From assembly GCF_036323735.1 (NCBI RefSeq), contig NC_086025.1, positions 111,798,688-111,862,687 on the forward strand: 64,000 nt of DNA, in the 5' to 3' direction. The position numbers and the translations under genes are program-made. Positions 21,316 to 33,300 of the stretch are shown piece after piece. Under the pieces are notes generated by a model. The model was not told the DNA's origin. It made no database searches and saw only the letters and a list, made by a program, of their open reading frames with translations. The DNA is from Rattus norvegicus (taxonomy: Eukaryota; Chordata; Mammalia; Rodentia; Muridae). Position 1 is the first letter of the stretch. Every line of letters begins with the position of its first letter.

Positions 21316-22153
21316 CTGCAGACAAAGCAGCACATTCTGAGTGGTCTCAGGTGACAGTTTCCATAAAGCATGACATCTTAGAACTGATCAGGGAGGCCCT
21401 GGAGATCCAGCCAGCCCTGGCCAGGCTTCCTGTGCTGCAGCTGCACTGTTAACTTATCATCTAGTACACCCCAGACCCCAGCACCACTTCACCAGATGCT
21501 TCTGGCTAGCCCAGGGCACAATCTGGGCTTCCGTGACCTTTCTCACATCGCCATGTCACTGAGATTCTCGATTTTCTTCCTAATCTCCTCCCATCTCTTC
21601 CTCCTCTCTCCCAGCAGCCCCAGGAGGCCCTGGCTTTATTTCTTCAAATAGAAAGTTGTCATCAGAAGCATCAGCTGATATGTTAACATCCCAATGAGGC
21701 TCTTCACGGATGCTTGGATGGAGGGTCTGTGCTCCTAAGCTGCCTTGGTTCCTTCCACATGGTCCCTGCATAGGACAGCTAGAACATAGCAGCATGGGAC
21801 CAGGAGAGCATGAAACCTAGGGCTTCATGAAAGACTGGTTGAGCCTCACCCCAAGCCCATTTTACCCATGGGTTGTTCATTGAAGAAGGAAGGAGAGCCT
21901 GGAAAGGGACCCAGGACCCAAGAGCATCTGTTCTGCATCCTCCAATGCCCCTGCAGCTTTTGTAGCTGTGTCCCTTTCTCCTAAGGAATCTTTTCCTCAT
22001 TTATATTCCCTTATTTAAAGCACATGTGACATTTTCCCCCAGTTTCTACAAATGTAGTGATGTCCCTGCAATAAAGCCTGTTCTGACATATAAGCATCCT
22101 TGAAATAAGGGAGGGACAGAAAGAAGCAGCAAGTCTGAGCCAGAAGAATGTCC

Positions 22154-22545
22154 TAATTTCATTTTTGTTGCTGTGACAAAACACCCTGTCAAAAGCAATT
22201 AGGAGAGAGGGTTTCTTTTGGCTCACAATTCCACATTACAGTCCATCCAAGCAGGGAAGATGAAGATGGCCAGAACTTAAAAGCTACTCACACCCCCACC
22301 CACAGTTAAGAGCAGGGAAAAGTAAATGGACTTGTGCTTACTCCTTGGCTCACTTTCTCTACTGTTGTACAGTCCAGAACCTAAGCCCAGGGAATGTTGC
22401 CGCCCACAGTGGGCTGGGTCTTCCACCTCAATTAACATAATCAAGACAATCTCCCACAGACACATCCAAAGGCCAACCTGAACTAAAAAATCTGTCAGTG
22501 AGATTGTGTCAAGTTGACAAAAGTAACCATCAAAGGGGTCTCTGA
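22154..22545 (-). repeat. Rodent interspersed repeat, antisense, near full length
   Basis: It starts 'tcatttttgttgctgtgac', runs through 'ttttggctcacaattcc' and 'cacagtgggctgggtcttcc', and ends 'gtgtcaagttgacaaaagtaa'. This is the mirror image of the plus copy at 58985-59380, so both ends of the family are visible. I do not assign a Repbase name. Confidence 0.75.
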
Positions 22546-22692
22546 GGACTGAGGCCAAGTGGTGGGGGGAGGCTGTGTCTAAGGTCACCCAGCAAGTTGA
22601 ATTGCTGATAAGCTCAAATCAGGTAGGAACCAGACCAATTTTATTCCCTTGAAACATTATTAGTCCAAATGCCCTATTAATTTTGACTAATT

Positions 22693-22770
22693 ACCTGGGG
22701 CCAAGGCTCAGTTGGAGAACACGTGCCTAGAATGCATGAGGCCCTGGGTCAATCCTCAGCGCCACTAAGT
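22693..22770 (+). repeat. Old ID-type SINE
   Basis: It contains 'gccaaggctcagttggagaacacgtgcctagaatgcatgaggccctgggtcaatcctcagc', a diverged ID/tRNA-type head with recognisable A and B boxes. Confidence 0.75.
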
Positions 22771-23849
22771 AGAAATTATCATTTGACCACTGCGCCTTTT
22801 CTGATATGACTCCCGATGGACCCACCCACAAATGTTCACAGGCTGATCAATGCTCAAGTGTGGACTGGACCCAGTGACTTGTTTCTTGATTAAAATGATG
22901 TAATGAAAGTGGTTCTATCACTTCTGGGATTAGATTCACAGCATTTGTCTGACTGGTGTTCTCCCTGGCTCTCTTCAGTGGGCTTACTCTGACCTGCTGC
23001 CATGCGTGAAGCTGTCCCACACAGATGTCATGTAGAAGGAAGCAGGGCAGCCTCTTAGCTGGCAGTTCGTGAGGAGCACAGGCCCCAGGTCACAGTGTCC
23101 TCAAAGAACCAAGTGAGCTCAGTGCCTGGAAGAACTTGAAAGTGGATCCTCCAGCTTAGGACCCATGTAACACTACATCCATGGGACCTGACTCACCATG
23201 TAGCAGGCTATGCCCACCACTCAATAAAACCACATTTTCTCCTCAACATATCTTTTGAGCACAAATTCTTCCACACGGGACCTTCTGAACTAGAGTCTCT
23301 ATAAGCCACAGAAACTGAGACCCTAGCTTGGAACCTCTGAAAACACTTTTTTAAAAAAAACCAACTTGGAACCTTTGAAAACTGCTTTCTGACCATGTGT
23401 CGCATGGCAATATCACACCAGATACATTTTGGTACCAAGAATGAGCTATTGCCAGGTCAAATAAATGAGATTAGGGAGAGGTTCTGGACAAGAGGTGGGT
23501 ACCCCTAGGTAGAGATTGGGATGCTTGGAAGGAAAAGGCCCCTGTTCATCTTGAGACCCAGATGAGCAGGAATCAAGAAATGGCTGCTGCTGTCAAGGGC
23601 ACATTGGGCAGCGGGGCACCGTCAGAAGGATTTAAAGGCAGGCATCCCTTGGCATTCCGTGGTAAAAATGCAGAAGTGCTATTGCCTGCAGTGACGTGGA
23701 AGGAAGACGGTAAACTGCAATCTGAGCAGTGTGATTGAGAAGCCAGCCACACCTGGGCTCTGTGCGAGCTGTGTCCTTCTGGCTGCTTTTGGGGAGGATC
23801 ATTACACGTAAAGGAGCCAGGTTTCAAGGCTTTGAAAATTCTCATACTT

Positions 23850-24058
23850 GGGCCAGCAAGATGGCTCAGCAGGTAAAGGTGCTTGCCAAAAAACTTGATG
23901 ACCTGAGTTCAATCCCACGTTGCAGAAGAAGTGAACTGGCTCCCACAAGTTTTTTTTTCTCTTCCACATGTGTATCTTAGTGCACACATATATGCACATG
24001 TGTCTATATGTATGTGCACACAACAAATAAAATACAATAAAATATCTTTTAAATAAAA
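23850..24058 (+). repeat. B3 SINE
   Basis: It reads 'gggccagcaagatggctcagcaggtaaaggtgcttgcc' and 'gatgacctgagttcaatccc', followed by a body and an A/T-rich 3' end with AATAAAA motifs. This is a typical rodent B3. Confidence 0.9.
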
Positions 24059-24104
24059 ATGTTCTTAACCTTTTCATATGCCAAAAGCTGCACAACTAGG
24101 AGGT

Positions 24105-24360
24105 GGTTCTGGGGGCTAGGGGGACAGCTCAGTTAATAACGTGCTTGCTGTGTAAGAGCACTCAGCACCCATGTAAAATGCCAGGAGTGGTGGTGCACAA
24201 TTGTAATCCCAGAGTTGAGAGGTGGAGCTAGGAAGACCCTTGAGGCTCCCTGGCCAGCTAGCCTCATTGGTGTGCTACCACCCAGTGAGGAAAAAGCAGG
24301 GTGGATGGCACCTGAGGAGAGACACCTGGAGGTTGATCTCTGGCATCCACACTAGGTGCA
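24105..24360 (+). repeat. Composite SINE (B3-like head with B1-like body)
   Basis: A tRNA-type head ('gggacagctcagttaataacgtgcttgctgtgtaag') is followed by 'ccaggagtggtggtgcacaattgtaatccc' (B1-like) and then 'gaggttgatctctggcatccacac' before the CA repeat. The order suggests a nested or composite element. Confidence 0.6.
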
Positions 24361-24507
24361 CACATATGCATACACACATGCATATACATGAAAATGCACA
24401 CAGACACACATGCAAATGCACATACACACGTGCAAATGCACACACACATACATATACATGAAAATGCACACAGACACACATGCAAATGCACATACACACA
24501 TGCAAAT

Positions 24508-24551
<44 letters not shown>
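24358..24551. repeat. CA-rich array with 70-bp higher-order unit
   Basis: A (CA)n array contains the block starting CATATACATGAAAATGCACA twice, at 24381 and 24451, exactly 70 bases apart. It ends in a pure CA run (24510-24551). Confidence 0.9.
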
Positions 24552-24673
24552 GAAAAGGCTCATAGAACTTTCAGGCAAAGGTCAACAGTAAGGCATACAA
24601 CTTGTTAACATCATGGGAAAAAAAGGAGACCAGAACATTATGTTTAGCCACATGAAAGACTGACTCTTTAAGG

Positions 24674-24960
24674 CAGTGGTTTTCAACCTGTAGGTTGTGA
24701 CCCCTTTGCTGGTTGACTGACACTTTCATGGGGGGGGGGGAGTCACCTAAGACCATCCTGTATATCAGAAGTTAACATATTTTACACTCATATATCGCAC
24801 ACATGAATATATATAATGAATATATCTAATATAATATAACATATTATAGTAGCAAAATTAGTTATGAAGTAGCAACAAAAATAATCTTATGGCTGAGGTT
24901 CACCACAACATGAGGAGCTGTAGTAAAGGATCGCAGCATTAGGAAGGCCTGATACTTCCT
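24674..24960. mobile_element. URR1 hAT DNA transposon copy
   Basis: The left end CAGTGGTTTTCAACCTGTAGG and the right part 'gtagcaaaattagttatgaagtagc ... ttcaccacaacatgaggagctg ... ggatcgcagcattaggaaggcc' match the rodent URR1 non-autonomous hAT element. An A/T-rich stretch expands the middle (24780-24845). Confidence 0.85.
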
Positions 24961-25604
24961 GGCAGCTGGTGGCTTCAGGAAGGTCGCTGGTAGTAAGAAG
25001 CCACACCAGAGCCTCACCCATGCCTAGACCTAATTCAACGATCCCCCAGTTCTCCCTTACCATCACCCCTCATCGGGTTAGATGACAGAGACCTCCAGTG
25101 GGTGCATGTGTGATCCATGGGAGAGGGACATGTGTTTCTGGGACCAGCTGAAAGGCTCCCAGGGAATCTCTATGTCACAGAGTAATCTACTCCCCTTGAG
25201 GCAGGAAGGCCTAGTAGTTTGTTCAAATCAGCAGTTTATGGTGGGACTCAAGAATGCCATCTCCATGTTGTAAAGAACAGGCTCTGTCTTTGTTCTCATG
25301 CTCTCTCAGACTCTTCTAGCCTCCCTGGCTCTGATGGAGGCCAGTGGCCACATACAGAGGCACCTTAAAGAGGTAGCTTCTGTCCAGCAGCTTCTGAGGA
25401 GCTCATTCTTCTATTAAGAAGCCTTGTGGGGAAATCCTTGAGTCCTAACTCACACCATGAGACGCTGAAACAGGACCCACCACAACTGTGGCTATATTCC
25501 TAACCCACTGTAAGGCCATAGACACCAACATTGTCACCTGCTAAAATCTGGGGTGACTTGTTACCCAGCAAGAGCTGACTTCTACAACTCACATTAGCAC
25601 TTGG

Positions 25605-26085
25605 TGATGATGGGTTGAATAGGAATGGCCCCCATAGGCTCATGTATTTGAATTCTTGTTCATTAGGAAGTGGTGCTACTTGACAGGGATTAGGAAGTGA
25701 GGCCGTATGGGAGGAAATGTGTCATGGAGGTGGGTTTTGCGGCCTCAGAAGCCCAAGGCAGGTTCAATCTCTTTCCTCCTGCTGCCTGCTGATCCAAATG
25801 TAGAACACTCAGCTACTCTCCCACACCCTGTCTGCTCGCACACCACCATGCTTTCTACCACGATGATAATGGCTCAACCTCTGGACTGTAAGCCAGCCCC
25901 AATTAAATGCTTTCCTTTATAAGGGTTGCCATGGTCGGGGTTGGGGATTTAGCTCAGTGGTAGAGCGCTTGACTAGCAAGCGAAAGTCCTTGGTTCGGTC
26001 CCCAGCTCCGAAAAAAAAAAAGAAAAAAAAAAGTTGCCATGGTCTTGGTGTCTCCTTACAGCAATAGAACATTAAGTAAGACACA
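25605..26085 (+). repeat. Rodent interspersed repeat split by an ID element
   Basis: Blocks 'ggaagtggtgctacttgacag', 'atgataatggctcaacctctgg', 'gtaagccagccccaattaaatg' and, after the ID insert, 'ttggtgtctccttacagcaatag' are typical of the family that appears in reverse at 63378-63702. The ID element at 25937 interrupts it. Confidence 0.75.
25937..26032 (+). mobile_element. ID SINE with perfect 12-bp target-site duplication
   Basis: A full ID core is followed by an A-tail broken by one G. The 12-mer GTTGCCATGGTC stands immediately before (25925-25936) and after (26033-26044), with no mismatch. The copy has a few differences from the other two (for example GACTAGC for GCCTAGC). Confidence 0.97.
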
Positions 26086-26264
26086 ACTCCTTTAAACCAA
26101 CAGATTAGTGTGTCTTCACAAGGACCTACAGAGATGTTCGAGGTCCCCATGAACTTCCCCTCTGTCGTGATGGAGAAGATGGGGGTCAAAGAAGTAGGAT
26201 TAGGAGTGGGACTAAATAGAAAAGTGAATGTCTAGCATGTGGTAGCCCCAAGAAGTTTTTATTG

Positions 26265-26353
26265 GGGGTTGGGGATTTAGCTCAGTGGTAGAGCACTTGC
26301 CTAGCAAGCACAAGGCCCTGGGTTCGGTCCCCAGCTCCAAAAAAAAGAAAAAA
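26265..26353 (+). mobile_element. ID SINE with perfect target-site duplication
   Basis: A full ID core with A-tail is flanked by AAGTTTTTATTGG at 26253-26265 and again at 26354-26366. It lies about 230 bases from the previous ID and in the same orientation. Confidence 0.96.
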
Positions 26354-27461
26354 AAGTTTTTATTGGAGTTACTCATGGCGTGGGGGGAGTTACTTAGAAG
26401 GAATAACTCAAAGACAGGGCGCATCAGTGCTTTCAAATTAGCTTTCTAATCCTACCTGTCCCCCATGGCCAGTCGCAAACCACTCTGCCCCTAGAGATGC
26501 CCTTTTCCCCAGAGGTACAGCCAGTTAGAGCAACCTTCGCTGACTCACACAGAAGGTGGACTCACAGACCATCACTGACCTGGAGAGCAAAATCCTGAGA
26601 GGTGTACGCAGCTTCAGCCTGGGCACCGGCCACTCACAAGCAGCTCTGAGTGGGGAGAAGTAAAATGAACCCTCAGGTGGTGATGGAGCCCCACCCTCCT
26701 CACAGGTCTCTCTGCCTCACCTCCCCAGGTGAACCACTCTGGAGGGTCAGACAGAGTAGCACTGCTACCCAAGAGGACCAGTGGGTCACTGGTGAGCCGT
26801 CTTCCAACTGCTCATTGGGGTTGCCATGGTGACACTATGTACTGGCTTTTGTTACCTCAGAGGCTGATAGGCTCATCCCACCAGGGTGAGGGGGCAAGAC
26901 AGGAGACACCGAAAAGGGGACAGGAGAGATTTTCATGTGCTACTCTCTGATATAACCTCTCAGAAATAACCGTTGAGCAGCCAGAGGTCAGGCTATGCAT
27001 GAGGCTGGTTCACAGGGCTCAGATCAAACATAATGGACGCTCTGGAAAGTACAAGGCAATAGTAAACAACCTGAGTAACTGTCTAGGGAAATGGGGCAGA
27101 GCTCCCAGAAGGGCCACTTGAGCCAGATCCTGACGTATGCATAGGAGCTCACTGGTTTTTAAGAGCACAATTGTAGTTCAGGGTAATGAATCCTCAGTTG
27201 GAAATCAGGGAATAAAGTAAAATCATGGGTGTGACGGAGGGTCCTCTCCACCTTAAACTACAGGGCTGGCTGCAGATGAGCTCAATAAAGTTGCCATTTC
27301 TACATGGTGGTGTGGAGACGGAACCATGGGTGTGAACAGTACTAGCTTTGCTGCCCAGCGGGCACAGGTGGGCATCTCCCAGCTTCTCAGAAGAGAGAGA
27401 GGCTCGGCTAAATCTGGATCCGTGGGGCCTGATATTTGTTAGATAAACATTTTCTTTTAGT

Positions 27462-27543
27462 TAGGAGGCCCGGGCTGGCCTTAAAGTCATGACAGTCTTG
27501 CCTCAGCCTCCAGTGTGCTGGGACGAGCGTCGTGTGTCACCTC
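27462..27543 (-). repeat. B1 SINE fragment, antisense
   Basis: It contains 'ggcccgggctggccttaaag' and 'cctcagcctccagtgtgctggga', the reverse complement of part of a B1. Confidence 0.65.
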
Positions 27544-29143
27544 AACAGGTGAGCAGCTTGTACCACACTCTTCAGGGGATCTTACGGTGGGATAGAACTG
27601 GCCCCACCCACAAACTTCTCAGTGTATTCTGTATTACTGCTAACCCACAGTTGTGGGAGCAGGCATCTCAGAGCTACCCAGCATCTCAGAAGGTGACGAA
27701 GGAGGTGCCAACTACGACCAATGGGGCTTATCTTAAGACTCCCTTGGGGACAAATATGCCTGCAGGTACACACGGCTGTTAATGGGACACCTCTTTGTGT
27801 TCTACTGGATTATAAGGGCTTTAGGGTCTCACTAGCTTCTCAGCCCCTCACTGTGTGAGTCCCCACACACTTCATCAGTCTGGTTATGTGTGGTCCTGGG
27901 AGTGATTTCCCATCCTCTTTGCCCTGTTTTGTTTGCTATTAACAAGTCACACATCCCGTCCTCCTCCTAAGGGAACGGGAAGGCACATACCATAGAAGGC
28001 CACATGGGACCCTATGAGTCAAATCTCCATGAAGATTTCTTTCACCCCCATAGGGACCATAGCCATGGGTCCCTGCCAAACCTGTGCCAGATGACGTCAC
28101 CTCCATGTTCAGAGTTTCCCATCGTACCATTCCATCGTAACCAGAGTAAAAGCCAAAGTTGCCCTCTAGACCTGCAAAGCCCTTCCTAACATGCTTCCTT
28201 TCCTCTGCCAGGAGTCCTCGCATTCTGCTAAAGTGCTCACGGCTCCAGATGTGCACTGTGGCCTCAGGGCCTTTGCACTGTCTTCCCTTCTGAGCAGCCT
28301 CCTTTCCCCAGACGCCTTCAGAACCTACTTCAGGACTTCTTTCTGTTCACCTCCCAGACTCAGGACAGGTGCTTTGAGATTGTGCTGAGGGAACAATAGA
28401 GGTGGGAACAGCAGGAGAAGGCTACCTGCCCTTCAGCCCCAAGGATGCCTGGGTCCATCCAGGTTCTAAGATGGGGGAAGCAGGTGTGAGGAGGGGAAAG
28501 GCAACAGAGATGAGGCCTGGCCTGCAGCCTCAGAGCTCCTCCTCAGCAGCTCATGAACCCCTTATGCCCCAGCACTTAGTTGGGCTTCCTCCCTAACAAT
28601 CTTATCCCTCCAGATCCCCCTTTCACTCTGGAAGGCTGGACAAGAGAGACCCAGAATCTCTAGAAAACGGGACTGGATTTCACCCCACAGCCTCAAAACT
28701 TGTTTTCGGAAAACTCAAAACACGTCAAGCAATGACCCATCTGCTGCTTCATGGAGTCTTTACCTTTGGTGGCTTCCTGTTGCTGCTGCCTTGCTTGCAG
28801 ACCCCCTCCATGGAGCTGCCCCACCTTCCACCATCCCCAGAGGGTCTATTCAGAGGCAGCAAGGGAGTCAAGGCCAAGGCACCTCCCCTTTGCCCATTTC
28901 TGAGCAGGTGTGAGGGCATATGATGCTTCTTTGGGTGGCCACTTTCGCTCTTCCTTGAGACTCACTGGGCATGGGGCAGCCAGCCAGTCGAAGGCTCAGG
29001 ACTGGGCTAGTCTCCACTTCTCTCTCTGCCTTTCTCATCTTTCTTCCTATGTCCTCTCAGGTTCATCTCAGCTTCCTCTATGGCAGAGCATCCCTGACTA
29101 GTTACGTGACAGACTTTAAACATTTCCTCTAGGAGTGTCACAG

Positions 29144-29160
29144 GGCGGGGGGGGGGGGGA
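29144..29160. repeat. Poly(G) run
   Basis: Thirteen consecutive G bases after GGGC. It is prone to sequencing and replication slippage. Confidence 0.9.
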
Positions 29161-29667
29161 GGTGTCTCAAGAGGTAAATAGAGATCACAAATCTGAAAGA
29201 ACAAAAATTTGAAAGATTCCTGAGCCCCCTCCACAGCAGTCTAACAAGGAATCAAAAGTGCCAGAGGAGGAACCTGGGACCAGGGGAGCTACAGACTGTC
29301 TTAGCCTGTGGAGTTGTCTGGAAGCTGTACGGAGCTCTAGGGATGCAGCTCCTGTAAATTGTCACGCATGTTGGGGTGAGCTGGAGTGATGCACCTGCTT
29401 CTGAGTTATTCCTTTTAAGTGACCCCTCACCCATGCCCTGGGCCCCATCCCCCACCCCCACCCCTCCCCCACCCCGTGAGTAAGTAACTACAATAAAAAC
29501 TTCTTGGTTCAACAAGTTGGATGTTGAGTTGAGACATCCCACCCCTCAAAAAACAAACAAACAAAAACTATGTCTGGAGGAAATGTTTCAATTCTGAAAC
29601 ATAGTTTCAATTCTGTCTGGTAACCATTGCTTTGATCTATCATAAGTTCCCCTTCTGAGGTGAGTGG

Positions 29668-29670
<3 letters not shown>

Positions 29671-29723
<53 letters not shown>

Positions 29724-29730
29724 TGTGTGT
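29671..29730. repeat. (GT)n microsatellite
   Basis: About 29 GT units with one TT interruption, 150 bases beyond the Tst 3' end. Confidence 0.96.
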
Positions 29731-29885
29731 GGTCTTAGGAAAAGTCTGTCACGAAACACAGGAGAGGGCAGCCAGGTGCCTTGGCTAAGACTGAGTATGG
29801 CAATGATGTCCTCTGGGGGCCTTCGTGGCTAAAGGTAATGAGTGGGCCAGGGCAAGGAGGCAGACACACTACTGAGAAAAGGCAC

Positions 29886-29891
29886 TTTATT
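29886..29891 (-). terminator. Tst polyadenylation signal
   Basis: AATAAA on the minus strand, 150 bases downstream of the Tst stop codon. Cleavage is expected near 29865-29875. Confidence 0.85.
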
Positions 29892-30041
29892 CCAGTGTAG
29901 AGGGAGGGGGGAAGGCACCAAGAGGAATTCTAAAATCCTGTCAATCTCCATTGCGTAAGAGGCGAACCTTCAGCAGGTCATACAAGCCTGACTGAAGGGA
30001 ACTGGCTGGATCTGGTGGGCGGAAGAGGAGGCTGCACACAC

Positions 30042-30340
30042 TCAGGCCTTCCCACTCTTCCCCTGGGACACACGGGTCTCCGGGGGGGCCCTGCGAAACC
30101 ACTCTGACCAGGAGCCATCGTAAACAGCCACATCGGGCTTGCCACAAAGGTAGGCAGCCAGGGCAATGTGGCAAGCAGTGACCCCTTTGCGGCATGTGGC
30201 GATAAGGGGCTGGGAGAGGTCCACCTTCTTGTCCTGGAATATGGCACGCAGCTCCTCTGGGCTCTTCTCGAAGCCATCTTCTGTCAGGAAGTTCATGAAG
30301 GGCACGTTGACAGAGCCACGGATGTGGCCTGAGTCCAGTC
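30042..30340 (-). CDS. Tst: Tst coding exon 2 (catalytic loop)
   Basis: Acceptor TGCCCAG ends at 30341 and the exon begins in phase 1 with LDSGHIRGSVNVPFMNFLTE. It holds the catalytic loop and ends with GKSGKA and a stop at 30042-30044. The 3' UTR runs about 170 nt to the signal at 29886. Confidence 0.97.
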
Positions 30341-33300
30341 CTGGGCAGTAATAGAAAATATAGATGAGAGGAGGCATGGAGGTCAGAACCTGGGGACCTG
30401 GGGACCACCACCAATAAAAGTAATGTCTTTGCTCTCTTGGCAACTCAAACTGTAAGACTCAAGCCTGCAGGCCCTGTCCCAAGATCTGTCTTGATGGAGG
30501 GATGTTCTAAGTCACTTCTTAAGAGGACGTCTGTGTGCACCGCACCCTCCGAGTTTGTTCCTTGACCTCTGGTTATCACCTCTGTCCTCAACACCACAGG
30601 TTTTCTCACCTGTGAAGTGGGCTCAGTGGTACACACCGGTGTCCTGCCCGGGATCACTGGGGAGAGCAGATAGGATGAATTCACATAGAAGCTATTCAAT
30701 TCGCTGCTGCCAAGGGCATGGTGGAGAGAAACTTTGAGGGCCTCCCTGGGCAGCCATTTGCATGAGTATTGAAGCTGGCTAGCTTTGTGAGTTCTGTAAA
30801 TTCATTTTCCAAGTGAAAATGCAGAGGTGTGCTGACATGAAATGGCTCAACCGAGGACACAAAGGAGAGCCTGACCCAGGACCACACCCATTCTAGATGT
30901 TTCTAGAATGGCACATAGTTGTAAAAACAGATGGGGGATCTCATATCAGATACGTGTTCAAATCCCACCTCAGCCATTTACTACTCTGATTTTTTTAGCC
31001 ACCTCTGCCCCTCAGTTTCCCCATGGGGAGTGAATGCCCCTGGGTGAGGACAAACAACATTGATAATATTGAGTCCAAATGGTGTCTGCTCCTGTGCTGT
31101 GGTCCTTCTAGTAACAGGGGTTGTGCTGCTCCCTCCACACCCTCTGAAGCTTAAGTGTGAGCACAGCAGAGGTGAGGCAGGCCAGGGTCCTTTCTCGAAC
31201 ATACCCAGTGAGACTGGAGAAATCAGTGTGGGTGGTAACTCACAGTTGCAGTCCCTGCGTGCTGCAGGCTGAGGCAGGAGGATCCGTAGTTTGGGGCCAA
31301 CCTAGTCTATGCAGTGAGCTACGGTCACTCTGGGCTATTGAGAGAGACCTCATTTGAAAAACCTCAAACCAATAGAGGAGGAAACAACACAGATGGGCCA
31401 TGGCTGCCTGGTGGCATGCAAAGGACTCATGCTTTGTCAGTCCCTGCATGCTTAGCCATTTCTCTCTTCCTTGGGCACCTGCACCCCTCCACAGACCGCA
31501 CTAAGAGTGAGGCCCATGACAGAACTGCCTCTGGCTCTTCAGGTTCCCCAAATCCCCACCAACCCATTAAACTTGGGCCACAGGGAAAGACAGAAACAGC
31601 ATGGTTGGCATGGTGAGAAGGGGAGGAACAGGCTTACAGGGGATACTCTTTGGGTCAATGCTGCAACATGGGAACCCCCTCATCCCAAAGAAGATTCTAG
31701 AATCATTAGCACAAGCAGAGTCCTCTGACTAAACACATGTCCCTGCTTGCAAAAGACAGTGACATCTAGACACGTCTTCCTGCTGTGGCCTGAAACCAGC
31801 TTTGTGTTACCGTGCCAGTGGGGAGCACTTGACCTGTGGAGATTAACTGTCAGGATACAGCAGCTTCCTGCAGGCACTGTGGGGAGAGATCATTTGCACC
31901 GGACCTCTGACTGCTGCTTTCTTCTTGTCGGTGACATACCAACTATACTGTTGTCTGGAGTCTATCAAAGGGGACCTTGTCTGAGTAAGGATGAAGCTAG
32001 AGATGCTGGAAGCCTTGACGCCAGCCCGAGGAGGTAGCAATGGCCACTCTGCTAGAAAGGCTCAGGGCCCATCTGTTTGTTTGTGGGTGGGTGGGTGGGT
32101 GGGTGGGTGAGGAGCACATCTGTATAGATGTGGACATGGAGGTCAGAGGACCATCTAGACTCATACTCCTCACTGGCTCATGCACCAAGAACTTGCTGTT
32201 TTAATAAGGCTGGCTGCAGTGAGACCCAGAGGTCTGTCTGTGTCTGCCTCCCCAGTGCTGGGGTCCTGGCATGAGTTAGTAAATTGGTTTGGAGAATCTA
32301 ACTCAGGTCCTCATGGTCACAAGGCAAGCAGTTTTCTCACTGAGCAACCTCCCCAGCCTCTGCCTGGGGACTTTACAGGAACAGAAGCCACAGCCTTTGT
32401 GCAGAGGGAGAGCCAGGGAACCCATGGGCCCAGGCCAGAGAACTCTGGAACACTGCCAACCAGAGGAAGTACTTGCAGCTAGAAGCAAACTTCCTACCAC
32501 ATTCCTCCCCTCTGCAGCCAGCACCCCAAAAGTGGGTTCTCTAGATAACTATATCTCTCTCATTCCTCACAAAACTAAGAGACTTTCCTCCCAGCTCTAA
32601 TGGGGATCCCAGGCTAAGAGAGATTTAATAACTTCCCTAGGGACACATAGCAGAGGCATTGAAAATCAAGTCCGACTCCAAAGCCTGTGTTTTTTAGTCA
32701 CTCTGAGCTCCCCTGGAAAATAAGGCTGAGGCAAGGTATTACTGAAATGACTTCTTGTGTTCCTCAGTGACCTGCAAGTCTAGGAGTTTGTGTTCCAGGT
32801 CTGTGAGGAGGTTCATTCAAGTCAGTAGGCATGTGGAGTGGCTATTCCTGGTTGTCAACTTGACTCTATCTGGAATGAACTACAATCCAGAACTGGAAGG
32901 CTCACCTGCGATCCTGATCTTGAGGCTGGGAGATGCAAGTTTCTGACCTGGATCTTGGTGTGGAGATCTTGAAGCAAAGTGGCTATGAACCCCCAAGACT
33001 AAGGCAAGGAGATCTCTGAGTTCATGGTCATCTGGGACAAAACAAGTCCCAGATCCAGGTGTGGTGGTGCACACCTTTAATCTGGGCCACACCTTCTGCT
33101 GGAGACCTACATAAGGACATTGGAAGAAGGAAGATTCTCTCCTTTGCCTGCCTGCCTGCTTTGTGGTACTGAGTCACTGCTAGGTCCTTGGACTTTCATT
33201 CACAGCTGCTGCTGATCATTGTTGGGGAGTTGACTACAGGTAAGTCATCAACCAATTCCCTTACTATATAGAGACTACCCTTACTTAGTCTAGAGAACCC

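Larger units (their letters stand above)
21320..29870. other. Intergenic region between Tex33 and Tst
   Basis: No exon is supported. Recognisable content is the repeats listed at 22154, 22693, 23850, 24105, 24358, 24674, 25605, 25937, 26265, 27462 and 29671. The Tex33 promoter and any upstream non-coding exon should lie in the first part. 22800-23840, 26450-27450 and 27550-29540 show nothing I recognise. Confidence 0.65.
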
